DNA from: Cryomorphaceae bacterium
GTDB lineage: Bacteria; Bacteroidota; Bacteroidia; Flavobacteriales_D; Crocinitomicaceae
Reading direction: 5' to 3'
DNA length: 6,132 bases
Assembly (NCBI GenBank): GCA_027485365.1
Contig: JAIXRD010000248.1
Coordinates: forward strand, 1 to 6,132
Shown here: one piece after another, positions 1 through 6,132 of the stretch
How the letters are laid out: each line of letters starts with the position of its first letter
Numbering within the stretch: the stretch's first letter is position 1
Position numbers and translations under genes: made by a program
The notes under the pieces: model-generated
What the model was told of the DNA's origin: nothing
What the model saw: the letters and a program-made list of their open reading frames with translations, nothing else
The model's database searches: none

Positions 1-171
1 GTGTACATGATCGGACATTCCATTGATCGCGAAAGGTTCACAGTGTAATTTTAGTAGTTCTTGCCTTACGTGTTCATACAGTTCATTCTCTATTTCAGAA
101 GTAATTAAGGGCATTCTTCTTTTAGTAGACCACAAGGCATGAATATAAATTCTCGAGAGTGATTTTGACAT
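1..171 (-). CDS. IS200-like HUH transposase (Y1_Tnp), N-terminal part, cut by window edge
   Basis: The first 57 codons of a transposase are read leftward from the ATG at 169-171 to base 1, in frame with no stop. The peptide begins MSKSLSRIYIHALWSTKRRM and ends with the segment FAINGMSDHVH. His55-Val56-His57 form the HUH metal-binding motif of the IS200/IS605 single-strand transposase family, which normally reaches roughly 130-180 residues; the catalytic tyrosine would lie beyond the edge. An in-frame stop at 184-186 and the lack of another ATG support this start. No Shine-Dalgarno sequence is visible, which is common in Bacteroidota. The gene lies 43 bp from a large palindrome in the same intergenic space, as expected for a REP-associated (RAYT-type) enzyme or an IS200-like element. 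In these families the protein nicks and joins single-stranded DNA at hairpins. Whether it is an IS or a domesticated RAYT, and whether it is intact, cannot be decided from this fragment. Confidence 0.88.
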   Translation of the reverse strand, partial: MSKSLSRIYIHALWSTKRRMPLITSEIENELYEHVRQELLKLHCEPFAINGMSDHVH

Positions 172-214
172 ATAGAAATGTTGTCAAAAACGATTTAAGT
201 CAATTTTATTGTAC

Positions 215-252
215 AATCACTGGGTGCGGATTTAAATCCGCACCCAGTGATT
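215..252. repeat. Perfect 38-bp palindrome, likely REP-like hairpin of the neighbouring transposase
   Basis: The left arm AATCACTGGGTGCGGATTT (215-233) is exactly complementary to the right arm at 234-252, with no mismatch and no spacer. In single-stranded form it would give a long stem with a GC-rich middle (GGGTGCGG) and an AT tip (TTTAAA). It lies 43 bp upstream of the transposase start, in the leader of that gene, and downstream of the hydrolase gene. No T-tract follows the stem on either strand, so a classical intrinsic terminator is unlikely, although the hairpin could still block 3' exonucleases on hydrolase mRNA. Its role as a recognition structure for the HUH protein is inferred from position and symmetry. 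Confidence 0.85.
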
Positions 253-253
253 T

Positions 254-278
254 AATCCGCACCCTGTTATTAATCACT
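254..278. repeat. Degenerate further copies of the palindrome half unit
   Basis: Positions 254-271 match the right-arm unit at 235-252 in 16 of 18 bases, with a 19-bp period; the shared core AATCCGCACCC (254-264) is identical. It is followed at 272-278 by AATCACT, the same seven bases that open the left arm at 215-221, after which similarity ends at the hydrolase stop codon (277-279). The cluster therefore reads inverted unit, direct unit, degenerate direct unit, then a trace of an inverted unit. This suggests a second, decayed palindrome beside the intact one. Confidence 0.7.
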
Positions 279-1506
279 ACCTCACCGGCAAGCGATAATA
301 TTGTCCGTTCAAGCAGATGAATGCAAATGAAGTTTGAAGTGAGAAGCGTATGGCGTCCTTCGATGCATTTTGTAGTGCTAGGTCAAGTGCTTTTCCTGAA
401 TAATCAAAGGCTTTTATGTCGCATTGATGTATATTATTGCCTTCAATGACCCATTGATGTTCATCAAGTGCTTTGATTGAAATGTGTGATTCAAGTGCTG
501 AAATACCATTTGCTCCAACGCTTATTTGTATCGAATCTGTTGCTTGACCGCATGGTCCAGTGACCATACATGTTACCCAATAGGTCCCGTTTGCAAAGGT
601 ATGTGCTACTTGTTCCCCTGACCCAATTTGATTGTCTCCGAAATCCCAAGTGATTTGATCGCAATGACTGCAGTTCGCTTCAAAAAGATAGCCGCCTGGA
701 ATACCACCCGCTTGTGCGCTAATCGCTACCTGAGTTAAAGAATCCGGATGAGTTAACATCCACGTATCGATGCTATCCAATACCACTAAGTTGGCGGCAT
801 CCACTAAGTGTTGAGCCGTAACCGCATCCAAACCTGCCGTGTAGGCTAAATTTGGTGTAATTGCTTTGTGGAATAAAGAAACATAAAAAACTGAGGCTGC
901 TAAATACGTACCCTCCACGGATGGGTGTGATCCATCACCTACATATAATTGAATGCCGGGTTGTGTATCTCGAATATATCGCCATGCTGCACCTACTGGA
1001 CTTACCGAAGCCATGCTTGAATCAGCAATCCGAAGGTAGTCGTCCCGCAAGCGCGCGTTCATTTTATGAAAGGTATTGATGCTATCCCATTGGGGGTCAC
1101 CAACTTCTCTTCCCCAAGTCATAAAGTAATTCACCTGTGCACAGGAATGATTGGCGTATACAGAATCAGCCAATTGCATCGCGTAAGGAAGCGACTGGGT
1201 ATTCACTTGTTGGTAAGGGAAAGACGGCTCTTGACTTTGTCCTTGAATCACCACATAATCCCATGCTTGCGCATTAATTTTTTGATGGGTAACTGGATCT
1301 TGGGCATGCATTTGAAAGGTGTAACCGCCGTTGGTTTTTGAATCTACATTCACTTGATCACCCATCGCCGCTGCAAGTTGAACGAATGTGCCAGGCAGAT
1401 CATTCGCGTAGGTGTAGCTGTTTCCAATAAATAAAACATTTAACTGCTGTTGAGCGAATCCAAGCGATGTAATGAAGAGGATGAGTATTAATAAAGGCTT
1501 TTGCAT
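277..1506 (-). CDS. Secreted SGNH/DUF4886-like hydrolase with PKD domain and weak T9SS-type tail
   Basis: This 409-residue protein begins with a signal peptide (residues 1-18/19: MQKP, a hydrophobic stretch, then a GFAQ cleavage region). The SGNH-like domain spans about 23-255. Block I is FIGNSYTY with candidate nucleophile Ser30, Gly60/61 fit the oxyanion-hole block, WDYVVIQGQSQEP (82-94) is the central block typical of the DUF4886-like branch, and DGSHPS (191-196) supplies the Asp-x-x-His pair (Asp191, His194). Such enzymes usually remove acyl or acetyl groups from carbohydrates; the substrate here is unknown. A PKD-like domain follows (about 262-331, ITWDFGD and VAHTFANGTYWVTC), with four cysteines (279, 282, 313, 319) that could form disulfides. 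The last ~70 residues resemble a T9SS type A tail (IKAFDYSGKAL, then FICLNGQYYRLPV) but lack the YPNP motif. It is probably exported to the cell surface or medium. The ATG is supported by the signal peptide; the divergent neighbour starts 31 bp away. Confidence 0.85.
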   Translation of the reverse strand: MQKPLLILILFITSLGFAQQQLNVLFIGNSYTYANDLPGTFVQLAAAMGDQVNVDSKTNGGYTFQMHAQDPVTHQKINAQAWDYVVIQGQSQEPSFPYQQVNTQSLPYAMQLADSVYANHSCAQVNYFMTWGREVGDPQWDSINTFHKMNARLRDDYLRIADSSMASVSPVGAAWRYIRDTQPGIQLYVGDGSHPSVEGTYLAASVFYVSLFHKAITPNLAYTAGLDAVTAQHLVDAANLVVLDSIDTWMLTHPDSLTQVAISAQAGGIPGGYLFEANCSHCDQITWDFGDNQIGSGEQVAHTFANGTYWVTCMVTGPCGQATDSIQISVGANGISALESHISIKALDEHQWVIEGNNIHQCDIKAFDYSGKALDLALQNASKDAIRFSLQTSFAFICLNGQYYRLPVR

Positions 1507-1537
1507 ATGCTATTTTTTTCTTCCGTAAATTTACAAC
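1507..1537. promoter_or_regulatory. 31-bp divergent intergenic region with symmetric -7-like element
   Basis: All separation between the divergent hydrolase and FG-GAP genes is here. The perfect 10-bp palindrome GTAAATTTAC (1525-1534) contains TAAATTTA, one base short of the Bacteroidota -7 consensus TAnnTTTG, and reads the same on both strands. A TTTG at 1500-1503 lies 22 bp upstream for the plus direction, close to usual -33/-7 spacing, but transcription would then begin almost at the ATG of the plus gene. For the minus gene the element would leave a leader of roughly 13 bases and no -33 TTTG is visible. Assignment is tentative. Next to it, the minus strand is purine-rich (GGAAGAAAAAAATA), an A-rich leader rather than a spaced Shine-Dalgarno site. 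Confidence 0.3.
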
Positions 1538-3757
1538 ATGAATCCTTTTGTTTACATCCGATGCTTAGTTTTAACAGGCGTCCTGTTCGCATTGAATTCG
1601 TATGTGGCTCAGTTTCAATTCAATTACAACGATTCAATTCCCGTGATTAAATTAGGGAATACCCTCAAGTTTCCATGGGCAGGAGGAGTAAATTACGCGC
1701 AATTTTCTGAGCTGGATTATGATTACGACGGGGACATGGATTTGATTTTGTTAGATCGAAGCAACGACCAAATTCGTGTATTTGAACATCGGATTCAAGG
1801 AGCTGCTCATTCCTATAAATTCAATCCCTATGGTGATGCCTTGTTTCCCTCAGATGTACGTTATCGTATGTTTCTTGCCGATTATAACTTGGATGGGAAA
1901 AATGATTTGTTTACCTATGGAATCGGCGGCGTAAAAGTATATCGAAATTCCGGCAACAGTGGAGTAGGGTTGCAATGGGTCCTTGAAAAGAATTTGCTCT
2001 ATTCAGATTATAACGGCATGTATATGGGACTCTATGTGAGTTCTGCCGATATTCCTGCCATTGTTGATGTGGACGGAGATTCAGATTTGGATATATTAAC
2101 CTTTTCTATTGCTGGGGATCATGTAGAGTATCACAAGAACATGTCTAAAGAACTCTATGGCCATTGCGACAGCTTGATTTATGTGCTTAAAAATAAATGT
2201 TGGGGTGGGTTCAGGGAAGAAGTTACTTCGAATGCAATTACGCTGTTCGATTCCGGAAGTTTATGCACCACGGGAAATGTGCCGAATCCGCAATTACCGG
2301 TAATCACGAAACCTGAAGCAGAAGAAAAAGCACATGCCGGGTCCACCTTGTTGGCGCTTGATTTAGACAACAGTGGCGTGCTTGATTTATTGATTGGGGA
2401 TGTTGCCTATGGAAATTTGAACAAGTTGATGAATGGTGGAACTAATCCGAATACGAATTCACAGATGGTCTCAGTAGACCCTAATTTCCCTTCAAACTCA
2501 GTATCCTTAGACCTCAAATTGTTTCCTGGTGCTTTTTATTTGGACGTGGATTTTGATGGAAAGAAGGACTTGCTTTGCAGTCCGAATGCAAAAGGTACTT
2601 CGGAGAATGAGCACAGTGTGTGGAAATACAAAAATCAAGGATCGCTTACTGTACCCAATTTTATTTTTGAAACTGATGCCTTCCTGCAACGCGATATGAT
2701 TGAACATGGCATTGGATCCGTTCCAGTGTTTGCTGATGTCACCAATGATGGCCTGCCTGACTTGTTTGTGGCTAATTATTTTGCCTACAAACCGACGCTA
2801 TTAACCGAGTCTCGAATCGCTTATTACAAAAATACGGGAACCTTAGCGAATCCGGTATTTACCTTTGTAGACAATGATTTTTTGAACTTAAGCCAAGCGA
2901 ACCTTGGGTTTCGAATCATGCCAACCTTCGGCGATTTAACGGGGGATGGGAGGCCAGAATTAATTTTGGGACTAGAGGATGGTTCATTACGATATTATCC
3001 AAATCAAAGTACAGGTGCTTCCCCGGTTTTTGGTGCGGCCCAAACCCAATTCCAAGGGATCGATGTTGGACAGTTTGCTGCACCGCAATTGTTTGATTTG
3101 AATAAAGACAACGTATTGGATTTGATCATTGGTGAAAAAACAGGAACGCTTCAATATTTTCAAAATACTGGAACTGCTGCACTTCCAACCTTTACCTTAG
3201 TGGATGCAACGCTTGGGGGGATAGACATTGTTACAAGTACCCCGGATGGGTTTCCGCAACCCCATTTTTTCCGCTGGCAAGATACCACCTATGCCATGAT
3301 TGGTGCCTATGACGGGAAAATCCGGTTTTATGACAGCATTGATAATCACCTAAACGATACCTTTAACTTGCGTGCCTTTCCTTTTCTTGGAATGGAACTC
3401 GGTTCATTTTCCGCAGTTGCAGTGGATGATATCGATAACGACGGTCGCTTAGATCTATATGTTGGACAAGATTTAGGTGGAATATTTCGATTAGAGCATG
3501 AAGTAGGAAGTAATTTAAGTCAAACCGAATTAGTTGACCCTACTATAACCTTGTATCCTAATCCAACACGTAATGACATCACCGTTAGATCATCGGTGAA
3601 TTTGGGTAGAATCACCTTGCTTGATCTTTCAGGAAAATGCATACTGGATTACACCTTTGATTCTATGGACTGTATCTTACCTTTAACGGATGTTAAACAG
3701 GGGGTGTACCTCATATATCATGCGGGAAAACCGATTGCTCGAGTCGTGAAACTTTAA
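1538..3757 (+). CDS. Secreted FG-GAP/VCBS-repeat protein with T9SS type A sorting domain
   Basis: This 739-residue protein has a signal peptide (about 1-25, ending SYVAQ) and nine Asp-rich FG-GAP/VCBS-type motifs of the form D-x-D-x-D-G-x-x-D-L, near residues 59, 114, 176, 274, 335, 399, 465, 519 and 629; for example DYDYDGDMDL and DDIDNDGRLDL. Many are followed by an aromatic strand such as LRYYPN or LQYFQNTG. These motifs usually bind calcium and build a beta-propeller-like fold in extracellular proteins. Between repeats 3 and 4 is an insert (about 203-270) with cysteines 210, 221 and 243. The C-terminal ~75 residues are a clear T9SS type A domain: YPNP at 673-676, ITLLDLSGK, QGVYLIYHAG and final VVKL. 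The protein is therefore likely secreted across the outer membrane and either anchored or released after tail cleavage. The ligand is unknown; adhesion or polymer binding is a guess. Its gene ends 24 bp from the convergent FAH-family gene. Confidence 0.92.
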   Translation: MNPFVYIRCLVLTGVLFALNSYVAQFQFNYNDSIPVIKLGNTLKFPWAGGVNYAQFSELDYDYDGDMDLILLDRSNDQIRVFEHRIQGAAHSYKFNPYGDALFPSDVRYRMFLADYNLDGKNDLFTYGIGGVKVYRNSGNSGVGLQWVLEKNLLYSDYNGMYMGLYVSSADIPAIVDVDGDSDLDILTFSIAGDHVEYHKNMSKELYGHCDSLIYVLKNKCWGGFREEVTSNAITLFDSGSLCTTGNVPNPQLPVITKPEAEEKAHAGSTLLALDLDNSGVLDLLIGDVAYGNLNKLMNGGTNPNTNSQMVSVDPNFPSNSVSLDLKLFPGAFYLDVDFDGKKDLLCSPNAKGTSENEHSVWKYKNQGSLTVPNFIFETDAFLQRDMIEHGIGSVPVFADVTNDGLPDLFVANYFAYKPTLLTESRIAYYKNTGTLANPVFTFVDNDFLNLSQANLGFRIMPTFGDLTGDGRPELILGLEDGSLRYYPNQSTGASPVFGAAQTQFQGIDVGQFAAPQLFDLNKDNVLDLIIGEKTGTLQYFQNTGTAALPTFTLVDATLGGIDIVTSTPDGFPQPHFFRWQDTTYAMIGAYDGKIRFYDSIDNHLNDTFNLRAFPFLGMELGSFSAVAVDDIDNDGRLDLYVGQDLGGIFRLEHEVGSNLSQTELVDPTITLYPNPTRNDITVRSSVNLGRITLLDLSGKCILDYTFDSMDCILPLTDVKQGVYLIYHAGKPIARVVKL

Positions 3758-3781
3758 TTGAATTTACGAGACGCTAGGCCC

Positions 3782-4390
3782 TTATTTTACCGAAATTCGA
3801 TACATTTCTTGTCCGTTCAAGGTGCCTACTAATTCATCGCCTATAGCAATCGGACCAACACCTGCCGGTGTTCCGGTAAATATTAAATCTCCTGTTTTAA
3901 GCGTGATGAATTTTGAGATATACGCAATGATTTGGTCGATGTTAAATAACATCATCGTTGGATTACCCTGTTGTTTGAGTACGCCATTTTGGTGAAATTC
4001 AAAGGAAAGGGAATCAAATTCCTTGGGGGTAATTGGAAGCCATTTGGATGATACCACGGCGCTTTGATCAAAGGCTTTCGCCAGTTCCCATGGAAGTCCC
4101 TTGGCTTTGCATTCAGCTTGAAGGTCGCGGGCTGTAAAATCGATTCCTAACCCAACACTGCTATAATATTTATGCGCAAAGGCCGGATCAATGTGTTTGC
4201 CTACACGATCGATTTTCACTACTAATTCGCATTCATAATGGATTTCATTGGTAAATCCAGGAAAATAAAAGACATCATCTTTTAAGACTGCGGTGTCTGG
4301 TTTCATGAAGAAGACGGGGGCACTTGGAAGTTCCGCTTTCATTTCTGCCGCGTGATCCGCATAGTTTCGTCCAATACAAATGATTTTCAT
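3782..4390 (-). CDS. Fumarylacetoacetate hydrolase (FAH) family protein, FAHD1-like
   Basis: This 202-residue cytosolic enzyme is a compact single-domain member of the FAH superfamily, near the usual length of FAHD1/YcgM-like proteins. The N-terminal GRNYADHAAE (7-16) carries the His13/Glu16 pair that corresponds to the catalytic lid residues of FAHD1. FFMKP (27-31) is the substrate-side motif. HYECELVV (51-58) with Glu53 and Glu55, plus Asp84 in GLGIDFTARDLQ, make the expected divalent-metal site. AKAFD (104-108) and GTPAGVGP (173-180) complete the signature. Family members act as acylpyruvases, oxaloacetate decarboxylases or isomerases and hydratases of aromatic breakdown; sequence alone does not choose between them, and no aromatic-catabolism genes are nearby. 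The start overlaps the exonuclease stop as ATGA (4387-4390), so translation is probably coupled and transcription comes from upstream. Confidence 0.93.
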   Translation of the reverse strand: MKIICIGRNYADHAAEMKAELPSAPVFFMKPDTAVLKDDVFYFPGFTNEIHYECELVVKIDRVGKHIDPAFAHKYYSSVGLGIDFTARDLQAECKAKGLPWELAKAFDQSAVVSSKWLPITPKEFDSLSFEFHQNGVLKQQGNPTMMLFNIDQIIAYISKFITLKTGDLIFTGTPAGVGPIAIGDELVGTLNGQEMYRISVK

Positions 4391-5229
4391 TTTTTATTGA
4401 ATTTCGATGACAATTGGTTGAGTTTATCTTGAAAACCGGCTTCTTTATTGGATTCTTTCAGTGCTTTAAGGCGACTCACCTCTGCGCGCAAGCAATCTTT
4501 AGTTTGGAACGGGAAATCCGCATCTAACATCCAACCGTAATACCCTGGTTCTATTTTCATGACCGCTTCAACTGTTTTTCCTTTGTGCTTGCCAAAGTTG
4601 TACATGATTTCACCCGCTTGATTCTTGGCCAACCTTCCGGCAAAATCTACAGCTCCTAATGGACTGTTACTTGAAAATGCGGCAAGGGCAGGGATTTCAG
4701 GTGTAAGCTCTTCGTAACGGCTTAGTTGTGCAAGAAAAACATCAAGAGTTACCTCCGTATCATATAACGCATCGTGGGCGTTTTCCATGGGTTTACCGCA
4801 GTAAAACTGGTAGGCTGCAGCCAAGGTTCGCTGTTCCATTTTATGGAAGATGTTCTGAACATCTACAAAATTTCTACCTTCCATTGGAAAGGGATGTCCA
4901 ACCCGATAGAATTCTTCTACCATGAAGGGAATGTCGAATTTATTGGAATTATACCCTGCTAAATCGGAATCCCCAATAAAGTCAATAATTTCGTTAGCAA
5001 GGTCGGCTAGTTTTGGTGCGTCCTTAACCATTTCGTTCGTAATCCCATGAATTGCAGCAATATCATCAGGGATATTGATTTCAGGATTAACAAGGTAGTT
5101 TCTTGATTCGCGTTGCCCATCTGAAAATAACTTAACCGCAGCAAGCTGCACAATGCGGTCTTTTGTTAGTTGTATTCCCGTAGTTTCTAAATCAAAGAAA
5201 CACAATGCTTTCGTTAAGTTAAGCCGCAT
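4387..5229 (-). CDS. DEDDh 3'-5' exonuclease (DnaQ-like) with C-terminal DUF3820-like domain
   Basis: This 280-residue protein has an N-terminal RNase T/DnaQ-type exonuclease domain (about 8-172). Exo I is FFDLETTG with Asp13 and Glu15; HGITNEMV (61-68) is a typical conserved loop; Exo II is AGYNSNKFDIPF with Asp99; Exo III is NAHDALYDTEVT with His152 and Asp157. All DEDDh metal and catalytic residues are present, so it should remove nucleotides from 3' ends of DNA or RNA. After a linker, residues about 207-255 (IMYNFGKHKGKTVEAV, GYYGWMLDADFP) form a small domain resembling DUF3820, whose role is unknown to me. It is too short, and lacks the polymerase or GIY-YIG modules, to be a replicative or UvrC-like fusion. 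It starts 7 bp after the OmpA-family stop and overlaps the FAH gene by 4 bp, so it sits mid-operon. No Shine-Dalgarno site is seen; the region before the ATG is A/T-rich. Confidence 0.92.
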   Translation of the reverse strand: MRLNLTKALCFFDLETTGIQLTKDRIVQLAAVKLFSDGQRESRNYLVNPEINIPDDIAAIHGITNEMVKDAPKLADLANEIIDFIGDSDLAGYNSNKFDIPFMVEEFYRVGHPFPMEGRNFVDVQNIFHKMEQRTLAAAYQFYCGKPMENAHDALYDTEVTLDVFLAQLSRYEELTPEIPALAAFSSNSPLGAVDFAGRLAKNQAGEIMYNFGKHKGKTVEAVMKIEPGYYGWMLDADFPFQTKDCLRAEVSRLKALKESNKEAGFQDKLNQLSSKFNKK

Positions 5230-5236
5230 TAAACGC

Positions 5237-6132
5237 TTATTTCAAGATGATGAACTCGGTGCGTCGATTCGCTAAATGGTCGGCATCAGAACAACTCACG
5301 CCATCACCACACGGTTTAAGCAATTCAGTTTCCCCAAAACCTTTGGCTGTAATACGCTCAGGATTAACAACAAACGATTTAATATAATTCATGGCCGTTT
5401 TAGCACGCATATCGGATAACCACTGATTGTAAATAGCTGGTCCGCGGCTGTCTGTATGCGAACGGATTTCAATTTTCAAACTTGGATTATCATTCATTAC
5501 TTGAATAACTTCCTTCAATTTATTTTTAGAAAAGTCGGTTAAGTTGTAACGGTCAAATTGATAATTAACCATGTACGGACCTATAAATCCTTTTTGTGTC
5601 GCCTCTAATTTGAAGTTCACGGTAACCACGGAGTCTTCCAATAAATCAGTATTAACTTTGGAAGATGCATTTAAGTATCCATCAGCTCCTGCGCTTAATT
5701 CTCCCGCAATGTGCGACTCATATTCGTAAGAGGCGATCAGTTCACTTCGGTACAGACCATTCGCTCCACTAATTGCCGTGGCAGTTTTTCCGTCAATGGT
5801 AATATTCACTGAGGCATTTGCAATTGGAGCACCATTTTCTATGTCTACAACAACTCCTTTAATTTCATAGGTAGGGAAAGGAATGATTTTAGAATCCTCA
5901 TCAATGATTAGGACTTTTTTATTAATGATTTCAAACGATGCATCACATGTGGTATTAAATCGATTCGTGTAAGGCTTGCTTGTCAACGGTCCATAGTAAT
6001 ATGCGAGTTCATATTCCTTACATTTTTCTAACGAAGCAACAAATACCCCGTCGCGCATTCTCGGAGAAAGCAAGGTTTCAGTGGAATTAGCACAATTGGT
6101 ACATTTAAGCGTAATGTATGATTGTTCAGGAA
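5237..6132 (-). CDS. OmpA-family outer-membrane protein, C-terminal part, 5' end beyond window
   Basis: The reading frame stays open to the right edge, so 297 C-terminal residues are visible and the true start is outside; the TTG at 6071-6073 is not a convincing start because the 19 upstream codons continue as protein-like sequence (LKCTNCANSTET). The first ~85 residues may be the end of another beta-sandwich unit (DGVFVASLEKCKEYELAYYY). Residues ~87-177 are a carboxypeptidase-like regulatory domain (IKGVVVDIENGAPIANASV, SGANGLYRSEL). Residues ~185-297 are an OmpA peptidoglycan-binding domain: NYQFDRYNLT, SHTDSRG, YNQWLSDMRA and ANRRTEFIIL. Asp227 and Arg242 match the pair that holds diaminopimelate in OmpA proteins. 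A CGDGVSC insert before the last helix could form a disulfide. It likely tethers the outer membrane to peptidoglycan from the periplasm. Many Bacteroidota homologues carry TPR and PD40 repeats N-terminally; these would be off-window. Confidence 0.92.
   Translation of the reverse strand, partial: PEQSYITLKCTNCANSTETLLSPRMRDGVFVASLEKCKEYELAYYYGPLTSKPYTNRFNTTCDASFEIINKKVLIIDEDSKIIPFPTYEIKGVVVDIENGAPIANASVNITIDGKTATAISGANGLYRSELIASYEYESHIAGELSAGADGYLNASSKVNTDLLEDSVVTVNFKLEATQKGFIGPYMVNYQFDRYNLTDFSKNKLKEVIQVMNDNPSLKIEIRSHTDSRGPAIYNQWLSDMRAKTAMNYIKSFVVNPERITAKGFGETELLKPCGDGVSCSDADHLANRRTEFIILK

Noticed and set aside
215..252. Palindrome as a rho-independent terminator of the hydrolase gene
   Set aside because: The stem is strong, but no run of T follows on either strand, and the repeat copies plus the adjacent transposase explain it better. 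Some mRNA 3'-end protection remains possible.
215..278. Short CRISPR array
   Set aside because: The units are mutually inverted or back-to-back without unique spacers of regular length, and no cas gene is present.
861..1341. Plus-strand open frames inside the hydrolase gene
   Set aside because: They lie antisense to a gene with recognisable SGNH motifs and show no domain, signal peptide or start context of their own.
2179..2707. Minus-strand open frames inside the FG-GAP gene
   Set aside because: Antisense shadows of a well-supported repeat protein with no recognisable motif.
3758..3781. Bidirectional terminator between the convergent FG-GAP and FAH genes
   Set aside because: The 24-bp gap shows no convincing stem-loop or T-tract on either strand.
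4728..4962. Two short plus-strand frames inside the exonuclease gene
   Set aside because: They overlap each other and the catalytic region of a clear DEDDh nuclease, with no coding features.
5237..6073. Complete OmpA-family gene starting at the TTG at 6071-6073
   Set aside because: The frame stays open upstream to the window edge with protein-like sequence, there is no signal peptide at that point, and family members are longer, so the gene is partial.

Overview
This window reads as chromosomal DNA of a Bacteroidota bacterium, most likely in or near the Flavobacteriales. Three things point there: a textbook C-terminal sorting domain of the type IX secretion system (T9SS) on a beta-propeller-type secreted protein, an OmpA-family protein carrying a carboxypeptidase-like regulatory domain, and A/T-rich start regions without Shine-Dalgarno sequences. 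The base composition is moderately AT-rich. The family-level placement is a guess.

Layout from left to right. Positions 1-171 (minus) hold the first 57 codons of an IS200-like HUH transposase that runs off the left edge. Positions 172-276 are intergenic and dominated by a perfect 38-bp palindrome (215-252), followed by a degenerate further copy of its 18-bp half unit and a 7-bp trace of a fourth; this looks like a REP-like cis element of the adjacent transposase. Positions 277-1506 (minus) encode a secreted SGNH/DUF4886-like hydrolase with a PKD domain and a weak T9SS-like tail. Only 31 bp away and divergent, 1538-3757 (plus) encodes a secreted nine-repeat FG-GAP/VCBS-type protein with a clear T9SS tail.

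Convergent to that gene, across a 24-bp gap, lies a tightly packed minus-strand operon: an OmpA-family protein (5237 to beyond the right edge), a DEDDh 3'-5' exonuclease fused to a small C-terminal domain (4387-5229, 7 bp downstream), and a FAHD1-like fumarylacetoacetate hydrolase family enzyme (3782-4390, overlapping the exonuclease by an ATGA).

The two central genes form a divergent pair of probable cell-surface or secreted proteins. The right-hand operon mixes envelope, nucleic-acid and small-molecule functions, so its genes share transcription rather than an evident pathway. The least ordinary part of the window is the transposase plus palindromic repeat cluster at the left edge. No CRISPR array, tRNA, rRNA or defence system was seen.
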